Positions 25,301-32,257 of a stretch of 46,285 nt of DNA are shown here, piece by piece (position 1 is the stretch's first letter; the number at the start of each line of letters is the position of its first letter). The translations under genes were made by a program, and so were the position numbers. The DNA comes from a virus, in the IMG/VR virus record IMGVR_UViG_3300033233_000061, positions 1 to 46,285 of that record; one strand, written 5' to 3'. A model generated the notes under the pieces. That model did no database searches. It saw nothing but the letters and a program-made list of their open reading frames with translations, and was not told the origin of the DNA.

Positions 25301-25456
25301 CGTGATCGGCCAGCCAGGGGCAAACGTCGTTGCCGCCCAGGCTGGTGGCAGCGGTTGGCTTGGCTGCACCATGCCGCTGCTGCCCGTGCTCGCCTTCGCC
25401 TTAGCGACGAACTCGCTGCCGAGCAGGAACTTCGCTATGCTGTCGCGTACTCCCAC
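22367..25456 (-). CDS. Portal protein fused to kinase-like and toxin-like domains
   Basis: This 1029-residue protein starts at GTG 25456 (GAGG six bases upstream). Residues about 60-435 are a phage portal (MPFSWWTREAVWYKPRFRRYDAPYGRTPIEQAW; FGLPQTEFGN). After a Pro-rich linker (about 455-490), residues about 515-715 resemble a PI3/PI4-kinase-like fold: IKPVG, KPLDGEHPG, CNLDRHSGNWL (622-632, catalytic loop) and LIDNGLTF (643-650, metal site). A GGPGSGNFGHAGRPGQVGGS linker (726-745) leads to a C-terminal domain (about 770-1029) with YGYATL, FGDVAISFP, VSFTAGDSF and RYVEAQL, a pattern known from phage-borne ADP-ribosyltransferase-like or toxin domains. The extra domains may be internal virion effectors injected with the DNA. 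Confidence 0.85.
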   Translation of the reverse strand: MGVRDSIAKFLLGSEFVAKAKASTGSSGMVQPSQPLPPAWAATTFAPGWPITPAVHPYEDELPREIDYPMAVNVTLVPRTAYGLMPFSALASVYETVAEVNMCVFTLIREMGNFEPKLVDEDGNPADDHSYVWLTESPDRVTPWAVWLTRFLQSVLVFDAGAFYIERDGEELKGLHFLDGSTILLFVDEHGRTPEPPAPAYGQVIKGMPFSWWTREAVWYKPRFRRYDAPYGRTPIEQAWPWILTIANITGFELAHYREGNLPEGVVEAPEGASLEQIAYYEEQFNARMSSGAAERMRVRFLPPGFSNMRVLKKADFPEALYKQALQNVALAFGLPQTEFGNVPGQGLGGRGFMDVMDKTFYRMALGPLKSYVCSAFNDVLTQFGVEDVKFDLQLPQETLDPKEAQNAVIAEFNAGLVKLNEARSTLGYDPVDGGDVLLTVQGGQVINISQALTQPAPQPTETPPAPPATGESGTGSSPPFQSPTPVTKVLGVDLEDDLYYGSPVEQAVPVPLLGHHRNDVEIVTIKPVGLPERPALWKPLDGEHPGLIRRIGGWQGCREEAAYLIDRMLGLYLVPVAYLSDLDGERGAVLYYVPGNDPAKPVAEYQERWLEKAALLDTVLCNLDRHSGNWLTHPDDPGRPVLIDNGLTFPATEHAPSSPFVIAWGERPFSMSLLVKLEGLTQDRRWQRVKELVGEQAAALTEKRINGLLSTLDGMGKAEEIAKGGPGSGNFGHAGRPGQVGGSAPGGGAAADDKPGSLRGQSEKVRSYTERVQSKSAASVEAIADRLAKEAGVSREELDRLAKQVPDTGVQITVQTRSKYLADNLENGLPSYWHLENKPGYGRWKGYADDRQAAEERMGLSGMNPVYGYATLAGSGSEGAGAVFGDVAISFPIESVSGHVSFTAGDSFEAWHEPVSEEDVSTVLRYERAAVLAKYGQASGMARDLARNATLDRYVEAQLVTNDGGRFPIPRDANVHFYQKPPAAILRATSEAGFHWSYTKDAKVVGQELVVTRMTDKGEVVERKPWNG

Positions 25457-25471
25457 TGGTTGCCTCGCAAC

Positions 25472-25518
25472 AAAAAAGCCCTGCTCCGAACCGGCTACTC
25501 GCGGGTTCGAAACAGGGC
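25472..25518 (-). terminator. Rho-independent terminator before portal
   Basis: On the minus strand GCCCTG (25513-25518 complement) pairs with CAGGGC (25478-25483 complement), with an inner CGAACC/GGTTCG stem, followed by six T residues (25472-25477). This is a clean factor-independent terminator between the terminase operon and the portal gene start at 25456. Only 15 bases separate the T-run from the portal start, so portal expression needs readthrough, antitermination or a processed transcript. Confidence 0.8.
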
Positions 25519-25567
25519 CGAGAACCCCAATCGGGGTTGTGGGCCAGATATTTATCTAGACACTAGT
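25519..25567 (-). promoter_or_regulatory. Short intergenic region with two small inverted repeats
   Basis: Between the terminator and the small gene that ends at 25568 are a 6-bp stem with a 4-base loop (AACCCCAATCGGGGTT, 25523-25538) and a 5-bp inverted repeat TAGAC-ACTA-GTCTA (25557-25570). The AT-rich TAGATAAATATCT on the minus strand could hold a -10 element, but no good -35 partner is at the right distance. This is the likeliest place for a late promoter or operator, at low certainty. Confidence 0.3.
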
Positions 25568-25759
25568 CTAATCCACAGTTCTGGGCGGCGCAACTGTCCG
25601 CTTTGCACGTTTGCTAGCAGGCCGCATGCCCAAACACTTCTCAATGGCGGCTACCTGCATGAGCAGCGCCCGCCGCATCTCCTCAAGCAGCGCTTTGTCA
25701 CTCATCAGGTTGGCTTGCCCTCCAGCAGGAGGAGGGGCAACTAGCTCCTTGTCTACCAT
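25568..25759 (-). CDS. Small protein after terminase
   Basis: A 63-residue protein starting at ATG 25759, overlapping the terminase stop by seven bases. Residues 1-17 are Pro/Ala/Gly-rich, residues about 20-45 are a helix (KALLEEMRRALLMQVAAIEKCL), and the end is basic (RPASKRAKRTVAPP). It could be a small head or packaging accessory. No family is recognised. Confidence 0.6.
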   Translation of the reverse strand: MVDKELVAPPPAGGQANLMSDKALLEEMRRALLMQVAAIEKCLGMRPASKRAKRTVAPPRTVD

Positions 25760-27135
25760 TTGCGCCCCCGTTGTGCCTTAGCCAGCCGCTCGTCGAAACC
25801 GGGCGGCCTTTCATCCACAAATCTCAGCGCCTTGCCGTCTGGCCTAACTACTAGGCCCTTGCCGTATGCCTCCAGCACATCCGCTGATGGTACGATAGCC
25901 GACTTGCCCAGATAGGCAACGGCGCCAGACACGGCGTCGACCTGGTCGTCGTGTTCATCACCGGGGAAGGCACAGACCTCGTCGAGAAAGTCAGCAATCC
26001 AGGGACCCGCAACCAGGGCAACCTGGCCCCGCTCCGCCCTGGCCGCCCAGGTCATCGCCCGGCTGACCTTGTCTGTGTCTACGTCTACGCCAATCAGCGT
26101 AACGTGCATCAGCGATTGCTCACGGCTCAGCTCCTGGACCGCCGCCAGCCCGTGCAGCGCCTTCTCGACTAGATGGATGACGCCAGGGTTGGCCTGCATC
26201 GTGGCAATAATGACGCTGCGTGCGTCAGGCCACTCCCAGCGTCCACGGATAACATTGCGGATGTAGAGCGTACCATCCCGACCTAACGCCGCTTCGGCAG
26301 ACGCCGTGTAGTCCGCCGACGTCTTGGTGCTGGCCGCCAGGTCCCAGTAACGTACCCAGCGCAGCCCTTCTGGTGCAGCGTCGACGACACGGAACCACTG
26401 GCGCTTGAAGAGCGCACCCTCGGCCTCGATGAACTCGCCCTCCAACTCCTGGCGAGCGAAGCTGTTGGTGTACTGCCGGCGTACTGAGTTGTAAAACTCC
26501 GGTGCCAAAAACGGATTGTCGAACGTACGGGCACGGAACAGGGCCACGTCTGTGCCATTTCTGCGCGCGTGCCCGAACACCTCGTAGGTCCAATGCTGCC
26601 GGCCCTTTGGGGTAAAGGTGGCCGACAGCCAGCCGGCACTGCCTGCATCACGGAGGCTAGCGATAACGATGTTGTAGGCATCGCGCTCCATCAAGCTGGC
26701 CTCGTCCAGATGCACACCAGTCAGGTTCAGGCCACGGGCACGTTCGGGGTTCTCCATGCTGCGAAAGACGATCTCGTTCTTGTTGCTCAGCGTGACGCGC
26801 AAGTCCGAGTTGTTGACAGCTACAATATAGTGCAGACGCTGGCCCAACTGCAGATACATGCGCCAAGTCGCGTCCCGGAGCATGGTATAGGTCGGCGCGT
26901 AAACGCCGTACAGCCTGCCGCCACCAGCATCAGGGGCACCGGCCCGTGTCAGCATGTCATAGGCGCCAGCAAAAGTCTTGCCGGCACCACGGCCACCGCA
27001 CAGGGCACGATAGCGGGCCTTACTGTGGCAGAATGCCGCCTGGGCTCTCGATAAGCCCACATCTATGGACGGCTCAGCCTTGCCCTTCTTCCTCGCCGCT
27101 GGTCTCTGCGACGTCATCGCTGTCTTCGTCTGCAT
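25753..27135 (-). CDS. terL: Terminase large subunit
   Basis: The 460-residue ATPase-nuclease motor pumps DNA into the prohead through the portal. Walker A is GGRGAGKT (residues 47-54), Walker B with catalytic Glu is VHLDEAS (141-147), and a motif III-like SATFTPKG follows. The RNase H-like nuclease has YWDLAAS (Asp265) and HDDQVD (395-400). The longest start is ATG 27135; ATG 27117 or a GTG at 27057 would remove only the basic N-terminus. The small terminase gene lies directly upstream. The circular assembly with no fixed end agrees with either headful packaging or cos sites joined in the sample. Confidence 0.95.
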   Translation of the reverse strand: MQTKTAMTSQRPAARKKGKAEPSIDVGLSRAQAAFCHSKARYRALCGGRGAGKTFAGAYDMLTRAGAPDAGGGRLYGVYAPTYTMLRDATWRMYLQLGQRLHYIVAVNNSDLRVTLSNKNEIVFRSMENPERARGLNLTGVHLDEASLMERDAYNIVIASLRDAGSAGWLSATFTPKGRQHWTYEVFGHARRNGTDVALFRARTFDNPFLAPEFYNSVRRQYTNSFARQELEGEFIEAEGALFKRQWFRVVDAAPEGLRWVRYWDLAASTKTSADYTASAEAALGRDGTLYIRNVIRGRWEWPDARSVIIATMQANPGVIHLVEKALHGLAAVQELSREQSLMHVTLIGVDVDTDKVSRAMTWAARAERGQVALVAGPWIADFLDEVCAFPGDEHDDQVDAVSGAVAYLGKSAIVPSADVLEAYGKGLVVRPDGKALRFVDERPPGFDERLAKAQRGRKW

Positions 27136-27520
27136 CCTCTGCCCGCTCTACAATATGCTCGACAATTCGCACCCGCAAGGGGCCGGCCTCAGGGCCAGTC
27201 AGCTCGGTGCTCTCCGTCCAGCCAGGCTCCCCCGGTCGCTCCCGACCTGGCCCATAGCGCAGCCACTTGAAGGCGTCGGTCTTGCGCACTTCAACCTCAG
27301 CAGCCAGGCGCGCCTGAGCCCGAGCGTGCTGGACCTCAGTACGAAACGTACGATAGGGTTCGTTCTCCGGTCCGGGTCGCTGCCCGCGTGCCATCCAACG
27401 CCGGAAGGTAAGAGGATCAATCCCTGCTGCTTGCGCTGCCACCCAATCGTAGGCGCCAGCGCGGATATAAGACACGATCGTCGCCTGTGTCTCTGGAGTG
27501 AGTTTCGTTGCCCTACCCAT
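27074..27520 (-). CDS. terS: Terminase small subunit
   Basis: A 148-residue protein from ATG 27520 (a TTG two codons earlier has a better-placed GGAG). Residues about 1-45 form a helix-turn-helix (TKLTPETQATIVSYIRAGAYDWVAAQAAGIDPLTFRRWMARG), the centre is a helical oligomerisation part (RTEVQHARAQARLAAEVEVRKT), and the tail is very acidic. This layout is typical for small terminases that recognise the packaging site. The gene overlaps both neighbours. Confidence 0.85.
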   Translation of the reverse strand: MGRATKLTPETQATIVSYIRAGAYDWVAAQAAGIDPLTFRRWMARGQRPGPENEPYRTFRTEVQHARAQARLAAEVEVRKTDAFKWLRYGPGRERPGEPGWTESTELTGPEAGPLRVRIVEHIVERAEDADEDSDDVAETSGEEEGQG

Positions 27521-28364
27521 TGTCAACCAACTCCGGCTGTAAGCCCATATCAGACATGCGTTCTAGAGCGACGGCAACATATTTAGGTTCCAACTCCATG
27601 CCATAACAGATGCGGCCTGCTTGCTCGGCGGCAACCATCGTCGTACCGGAACCAAGAAATGGATCAATAATCAACCCTTTTGTCCGGCCAATCAAATCTA
27701 CTAGAAGCTGCATCCCATAAGGCGGATCAGCAACTATGGCATCTGCCTTTCGCCCACCCATCAGCCGCGCCATATCCTCGGCCTTGGTGCTGTCGCCACA
27801 CATTACCCGGTGGCGCCGATCAAGCACAGTCAGACTTGGTATCTCCCACACTTGGCCGAGCTGGACTTGCCATTTCTGCTGCAACTCTTCGGCGCGATCA
27901 ACGTCTGCCTCTGGACCGTCGCCCAATTCCGCCCCGCTGTACTCTAACCCGTTCTTCTTGGCAAGCTCCGCCAGCATTGCTTGCACGCCAGCGCTGCTCG
28001 TTTCCACGTCGCGTAGCAGCTCGTCGAGCTTGCCCTTGTCGGCGACTGCCATGGCGCTGAGTGGATCTAGCGTCGCCAGAATCAGCGCTTCCTCGCGTTC
28101 GTCGAGATCAACGTAGAGCACCGGCACCAGCGGCTCCTTACGCCGCATGGCTAGGCTCACACGCAAATGGCCGTCTATGACAACGCCTGACCGTTGGTTG
28201 ACCACAATTTGCTGCACCCAGCCGACTTCGTCCAATACACCTTCGAGCGCCTCCTGTTGCGCCTTGGGGTGAATTCTCCAGTTAGCAGGGTTAGCGCACA
28301 GCTGCTCCGGGTCTTCCTCGCCAACGCCAACTATGCGGTTCCGCCAGGCCTCTTTGGTTACCAC
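27513..28364 (-). CDS. ParB-like domain fused to truncated DNA methyltransferase
   Basis: The 283-residue protein has a ParB/Srx-like N-terminal domain (residues about 20-120: LCANPANWRIHP, VVIDGHLRVSLAMR) followed by the ends of a beta-class amino-methyltransferase. DPPYG (213-217) and DPFLGSGTT (234-242, the SAM-binding loop) are both present but only 16 residues apart, where functional relatives have roughly 100 or more. The target-recognition region is missing, with a continuous frame and no stop. It is probably an inactive relic kept for its ParB part, or a minimal SAM-binding protein. It starts at GTG 28364. Confidence 0.8.
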   Translation of the reverse strand: MVTKEAWRNRIVGVGEEDPEQLCANPANWRIHPKAQQEALEGVLDEVGWVQQIVVNQRSGVVIDGHLRVSLAMRRKEPLVPVLYVDLDEREEALILATLDPLSAMAVADKGKLDELLRDVETSSAGVQAMLAELAKKNGLEYSGAELGDGPEADVDRAEELQQKWQVQLGQVWEIPSLTVLDRRHRVMCGDSTKAEDMARLMGGRKADAIVADPPYGMQLLVDLIGRTKGLIIDPFLGSGTTMVAAEQAGRICYGMELEPKYVAVALERMSDMGLQPELVDNG

Positions 28365-28415
28365 TTATGCCAACTCTCCATTTATCAATAGTCTACCACC
28401 GGGCTGGGCAAAAGA

Positions 28416-28742
28416 CTAGAGCAGCCAGGCCAGTGGCGTCATGGCGAAACGCTCGGCGCATTCTTGCCAAACCGCCTCCCGCCGCAGGCCGGCACACTCG
28501 CACCAAGTGTCGAAACTGTCGCCCCCGTCGCATATCCAGGCCAGCGCCTCTAGCCTCTCTGTGTCATCACGGACGATCTGGTACCAAGCCCTAGAGCGGT
28601 CAACGGTGCGGCAGCAAATATCATCCAGCGCCCGTGCGATGACAGCCAGAGCCAGACAGCGCAGCGTTGACTCCGGGTCGCGTGCTTTCGCGCCAGCATG
28701 CACTCCATGCAGTGGGTTCTCGGCAACATCATGCACCCTCAC
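28416..28742 (-). CDS. Hypothetical small phage protein
   Basis: A protein of 108 residues if the GTG at 28742 is used (AGGA eight bases upstream); GTG 28736 is an alternative. It is helical and rich in Cys, Trp and Asp (RCLALAVIARALDDICCRTVD, LEALAWICDGGDSFDTWCECAGL). The C-terminus reads REAVWQECAERFAMTPLAWLL. Its frame continues far upstream but that part is low-quality and overlaps the coiled-coil gene. Function unknown. Confidence 0.55.
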   Translation of the reverse strand: MRVHDVAENPLHGVHAGAKARDPESTLRCLALAVIARALDDICCRTVDRSRAWYQIVRDDTERLEALAWICDGGDSFDTWCECAGLRREAVWQECAERFAMTPLAWLL

Positions 28743-28920
28743 GGTGACCGTCCTGGGCCAGCAACTTGGCCAGGCGCTCGCGCAAGGCATCGTTCTGCCG
28801 CTGCAGGATCGCGCGTGAACGGTGCAGTTCCAGAATCTCACCCTGCAGCTGCTCGATGACCTGCTGCTGATTGCGCAACTGCTGGTACAGGGCCTGGACT
28901 TCCAGTGTCTCGCCAACCAT
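28729..28920 (-). CDS. Small coiled-coil protein
   Basis: A 63-residue protein from ATG 28920 with GGAGG five bases upstream. Nearly all of it is one coiled coil (VQALYQQLRNQQQVIEQLQGEILELHRSR and beyond). It may dimerise or join another phage protein. It lies between the nuclease and a small hypothetical gene and overlaps the latter. Confidence 0.65.
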   Translation of the reverse strand: MVGETLEVQALYQQLRNQQQVIEQLQGEILELHRSRAILQRQNDALRERLAKLLAQDGHREGA

Positions 28921-28931
28921 CAGTGCCTCCG

Positions 28932-29366
28932 CTATCGGGCATGGTCGTTGCCAAGACATGCCACTATGGCATCCCAGTCGTCTGGCCGCCAAACGTAGAC
29001 TTCCGCTGGTGTCTGGCGCAGCGCCTCCAGCCATTGCTGTTGGGCGGCCGTGAGCTTGCCACGGGCAGTCTTCAACTCGGCAAAGATCAGGCGGGCATCG
29101 CCTGGCCGGGCATCTGCCCTGACGAGCACAAGATCGGGAAACCCGGCTGGTGAATGGATGGACCGCCAAGTGTGGTAGCACAGCCAACCATAGAGACGGG
29201 CCAACTGGCGCACCTGGCCCTCGAACTCGCTCTCCTTGATGGGCAGCGGCCCGTTCTTCAGTCCACGCATGATTACCTCGACGTCAGCTAGTTCGGCCTT
29301 CAGCCGGTCGCGGTACTCCTGGCATATAACCAGCTCCTCCTCAGGCGTGCCACGGACGACCGGCAT
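28932..29366 (-). CDS. VRR-NUC family nuclease
   Basis: A 144-residue protein from ATG 29366, overlapping the csf3 stop. The N-terminal half is a helical segment (EEELVICQEYRDRLKAELADVEVIMRGL). The rest is a compact PD-(D/E)xK nuclease: ESEFEGQVRQLARLYGW, then GFPDLVLVR with catalytic Asp, FAELKTARGKLTAAQQQWLEAL with the ExK pair and Q-W that mark the VRR-NUC family, and WRPDDWDAI. These enzymes act as Holliday-junction or flap nucleases in phages. It is coupled with the CRISPR-Cas operon but is also common alone in phages. Confidence 0.85.
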   Translation of the reverse strand: MPVVRGTPEEELVICQEYRDRLKAELADVEVIMRGLKNGPLPIKESEFEGQVRQLARLYGWLCYHTWRSIHSPAGFPDLVLVRADARPGDARLIFAELKTARGKLTAAQQQWLEALRQTPAEVYVWRPDDWDAIVACLGNDHAR

Positions 29367-30088
29367 CAGCAGTTACCCTGCCGCTCTTCGCCACCGTTAC
29401 TGGGAGGCATGTAACACATGGCCTGGTTGGCAGATTCGTAGTAAGGCGGGTAGTAACCCCAAAACACCTGCCGTATTCCGGGTGCTACCAGTCGCTGCGT
29501 CTCTGACGTCACCGGGACCGATCGCTGCGGCACACCGGCAACAATGACACTCTTGTCCTCGCTCATCTCTTGCACTTCCCATCTGAGAACCCGACCCCAA
29601 CCGTAGACACGCTTCTTGCCAATTGCCGCGATCGTCGCCAACAGGTCTTTGATAGCAGCAGCATCACCAACTGCCCACCAGCGGACCCAGGGCGCAACAC
29701 GATAGAAGACTGGCATGTGGTACGCCTTGTAACGCCCCTTGCTGGTCTCGATCCGACTTACAGCAACATCCAAGAGGTCGGTATGCTTGCCCGAGTCCTC
29801 ACGCTTGTTCCAGTAATCGCGGCCCTCAGCGAAAGGCCGGCCCCACTCAGCAAACGAGCAGGCGTAATAGCGATAGTCACCGTCGTAGACCATCAGCAGG
29901 GGAAGCGTTGGCGCCATCATCTCTCTCGAAAGGGCAGCCAGCGAACCCTGTCCAGGGATGCTTGCCTCTGGCTGGCCATTGAACTGGCGGCGGCACGCCT
30001 CGTAGAGCAGTATGCCGTCCAGCGGCAGATACGGGTCAGAGATGACGCCACAACGAAGCCAAGCGGTGATACAGATTGGTCTAAACAT
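29366..30088 (-). CDS. csf3: Type IV CRISPR Cas5 subunit Csf3
   Basis: A 240-residue RAMP-fold protein, last gene of the Cas operon. The start ATG 30088 overlaps the cysH stop by eight bases. The N-terminus MFRPICITAWLRCGVISDPYLPLDGILLYEACR and the glycine-rich loop GKKRVYGWGRVLRWEV (residues 157-172) are hallmarks of Csf3, which in type IV complexes caps the Cas7 backbone and would hold the 5-prime end of a guide RNA. It also contains an aromatic centre (HMPVFYRVAPWVRWW). No Cas6 gene lies nearby, in line with subtype IV-B. Confidence 0.8.
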   Translation of the reverse strand: MFRPICITAWLRCGVISDPYLPLDGILLYEACRRQFNGQPEASIPGQGSLAALSREMMAPTLPLLMVYDGDYRYYACSFAEWGRPFAEGRDYWNKREDSGKHTDLLDVAVSRIETSKGRYKAYHMPVFYRVAPWVRWWAVGDAAAIKDLLATIAAIGKKRVYGWGRVLRWEVQEMSEDKSVIVAGVPQRSVPVTSETQRLVAPGIRQVFWGYYPPYYESANQAMCYMPPSNGGEERQGNC

Positions 30089-30881
30089 AGATCGCCAGCT
30101 TCGGGAATTCGGCTACCAGCCGATTCCACAATCCTGGGTCGAGACGCTTCAGATAAGCGTAGCGGCCAAACCCAACGGCGGCGGCACCGAGGACTGGAGC
30201 AATCCTCATCTCCTTGCGATCAAGCCCTAGCGCCGCCATCTTGTCATATGCCGGGTTGTACGGTACCTGGAATGTGGCCAGGTAGGCCCAAATATCGTCA
30301 ACGCTCCAGAAGGTGAGCGGGCAGAGATGCCAGGTGCCATCCTCCTGGCAAAAATAGAACTCGCCCTTACGCAGAGCATTGAAATGCCGACCAGTGCTTT
30401 CGTCTGCCCGCAGGCCAATCGCAACGGTCTCCAGGCTGAAGCGCTGGACAAACTCGGCTGAGGGCTCCTGGATCAGATGCTGGCCGAAATTGAACTCCAG
30501 GTCCGGCGTGCTAGTTGGGTGGCCCCAATAGCCGCCCTGGCGACACATTTCAAGCAGTGATGGCTTGGCAGCAATCACCGTGACGTTGGCTGTGGCGGCA
30601 ATGAACTCGTACGTGTCACCAAGCTGGGCACCATCATCGAAGAACGCCGCCGGCGCCTCGGGGACAATCGAGCGGACAAGATGCAGCAACACCGTGCTAT
30701 CCTTGCCGCCCGAAAAGGCGACGCCGATTGGGCCTGCCAGGGCAGCTTTTTCAATCAAACGCTTGGCCCGTTCGACCCTGCGCCTGAAAGAAGCAAGCTG
30801 CCCCAGCAAGCAGTCCGCCTTGCGGACTACTTCTCCTGGCCGCGTTTGTCGGCCATATCTCACCTCCTCATTGCATAGCAT
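30081..30881 (-). CDS. CysH-like PP-loop protein of type IV-B locus
   Basis: A 266-residue member of the PAPS reductase/ATP pyrophosphatase superfamily. The PP-loop is SGGKDST (residues 57-63), followed by FFDDGAQLGDTYEFI, AIGLRADESTGR, CPLTFWSVDDIWAYL and YNPAYDKM. This gene is a well-known companion of type IV-B CRISPR loci, where its job is unproven; the related DndC protein works in DNA phosphorothioation. It overlaps csf2 by 14 bases and csf3 by eight. A strong AGGAGGTGAG precedes a short out-of-frame ATG, so the exact start is unsure. A role in real sulfate assimilation is unlikely in this context. Confidence 0.9.
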   Translation of the reverse strand: MLCNEEVRYGRQTRPGEVVRKADCLLGQLASFRRRVERAKRLIEKAALAGPIGVAFSGGKDSTVLLHLVRSIVPEAPAAFFDDGAQLGDTYEFIAATANVTVIAAKPSLLEMCRQGGYWGHPTSTPDLEFNFGQHLIQEPSAEFVQRFSLETVAIGLRADESTGRHFNALRKGEFYFCQEDGTWHLCPLTFWSVDDIWAYLATFQVPYNPAYDKMAALGLDRKEMRIAPVLGAAAVGFGRYAYLKRLDPGLWNRLVAEFPKLAIYV

Positions 30882-31833
30882 TCAGGAGCTCCCGGATGGC
30901 AGCAGCATTGTCGGACAGGTGCTTGTCGTAGGCCGCGCCAGCCGGCAGGGCTACCTGCGTACCCTGCGCTTTCAGCCGTGGGTTGATCTCGCACCAATCG
31001 AACTGCACGGCAATCTTGCCCATCCCGACCCGACTCATGCCGCCGATGTACGGCCGCTTGGAGAACACTGCCAGACAGGACAGAAACGCTTCGTATTCGA
31101 GTTCGTCCACATCATGCAGAAGGATTTCCCAGTAAAACTCACTGCCGGCGGCAAAGGTCTCAACGAAATAGCGCATCTGCTGGTGCTCGCCCACGGAATC
31201 ATCTGTCACATTCTCCCCCTGGCGCTGCTTCTCCCGTTTCGCGGCCGCTGACGCTTCGAGAAGGTGCCGAACCTCAGGAGCAATCAGTAAGCGCAGATTC
31301 TCGTTCTTCTCGTCGTCGCGCCGGGTGTAGGCCTCTTCCTGAAGCATTTCCCAGACGGACCGGTCCTTGTTGGCAAAACGGTCCGGGACGATCAAGGCAG
31401 TTTCTCGGCAAAGAGGGAACAGTTTGCCGACTGTAAGCTTGCCCTCCATGATCTGATTGCCCATCGCGCCACCAAACACAGAAACAAGCGGGATCAGGCG
31501 GCGGAGCTCACGAGCAGCATCAATATCCAGGCCACGATCGCCGACCTTGGTAAGGGCACCACCAGAGAAGAGAAAGTAGAAGGCCGGCAAGGGCAGGCCG
31601 TGCACTTCCCCTGTCTCCTCGTCCACGCCATAGCCGAGCCGGCGGCACATGTAGAGCATGCCGCAATCGCGCAACTGGCCACGAACACTATTGCCGGAGA
31701 TGATCGGGATTTCTTCGATCCCATCGGGGGTAACGACCTTCTCGCGCCGGAGCTTGGCATTGATCCCGAGCGTCTCACCGATATGAGAAATACTGGACAA
31801 AGCGGTCACAAGACCCTCAAACTGGTAATCCAT
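30868..31833 (-). CDS. csf2: Type IV CRISPR Cas7 backbone Csf2
   Basis: A 321-residue RAMP-fold protein starting at ATG 31833 with AAGGAG six to seven bases upstream. It contains IISGNSVRGQLRDCG (about residues 44-58), the conserved Cas7 motif after the first strand, FGGAMGNQIMEGKLTVGKLFP (about 120-140), and the glycine-rich KRPYIGGMSRVGMGKIAV (259-276). In type IV complexes several Csf2 subunits form the helical filament along the RNA. Start and stop overlap cas11 (17 bases) and cysH (14 bases), so all are translated together. Confidence 0.85.
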   Translation of the reverse strand: MDYQFEGLVTALSSISHIGETLGINAKLRREKVVTPDGIEEIPIISGNSVRGQLRDCGMLYMCRRLGYGVDEETGEVHGLPLPAFYFLFSGGALTKVGDRGLDIDAARELRRLIPLVSVFGGAMGNQIMEGKLTVGKLFPLCRETALIVPDRFANKDRSVWEMLQEEAYTRRDDEKNENLRLLIAPEVRHLLEASAAAKREKQRQGENVTDDSVGEHQQMRYFVETFAAGSEFYWEILLHDVDELEYEAFLSCLAVFSKRPYIGGMSRVGMGKIAVQFDWCEINPRLKAQGTQVALPAGAAYDKHLSDNAAAIRELLNAMQ

Positions 31834-32257
31834 CACTCTCTCCTTCCTGCCAGAATGCATCATCGGCGATCTCGGCATCGTCCCATTCATCCATCTCGGC
31901 GGCAGCCCGTTCGGCCCGTTGTGCCTTACGTTCTTCCGACCAGACTCGCACTTGCAGCACCAGCGTCGTCGCTTCATCGCGAAATAGACGCAGCAGTTGC
32001 CTCTCCTCCGCGGGAGAAAGACTGTTGAGCAGTGTCTCGATCTGAGAGCGCTGGGCCTTATTCGTGCCCAGTACCGGCACCTGCATCTTAGAACAGAGTG
32101 AGTTGACGAATCGGCTCAGGCTGTTCGTGTACGCCGCGCTGCGCACGTTGTCCGTCAGGATGCCCCAGTACTTCAGCCGCTTCTCGCCCCACACCGACCA
32201 GTCCATGCTCAGATGGACCGCCTGAATCAGTCTCGCTGCTGTCTCTTCCAGTTCCAA
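31817..32257 (-). CDS. Cas11-like small subunit of type IV-B complex
   Basis: A 146-residue, mainly helical protein. TTG 32257 is chosen as start because a perfect AAGGAGG lies six bases upstream; ATG 32206 is a weaker choice. Helical segments include LEETAARLIQAVHLSMDWSVWGEKRL, SLSRFVNSLCSKM and AEERQLLRLFRDEATTLVLQVRVWSEERKAQRAERAAAEMDEW. Size, position between csf1 and csf2 and all-helical nature match the small subunit of IV-B loci, which packs along the Cas7 filament. It overlaps csf1 by 170 bases, which is unusually long. Confidence 0.65.
   Translation of the reverse strand: MELEETAARLIQAVHLSMDWSVWGEKRLKYWGILTDNVRSAAYTNSLSRFVNSLCSKMQVPVLGTNKAQRSQIETLLNSLSPAEERQLLRLFRDEATTLVLQVRVWSEERKAQRAERAAAEMDEWDDAEIADDAFWQEGESDGLPV

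Noticed and set aside
25480-25518. tRNA, because of a GGGTTCGAAAC sequence like a T-loop
   Set aside because: No acceptor, D or anticodon stems can be drawn; the stretch is explained by the hairpin of the minus-strand terminator.
30820-30861. Short alternative start of the cysH gene at the ATG after AGGAGGTGAG
   Set aside because: That ATG opens a nine-codon frame that stops at once, so it cannot encode the PP-loop protein. It may be a leader peptide or a sign of a nearby sequence error.
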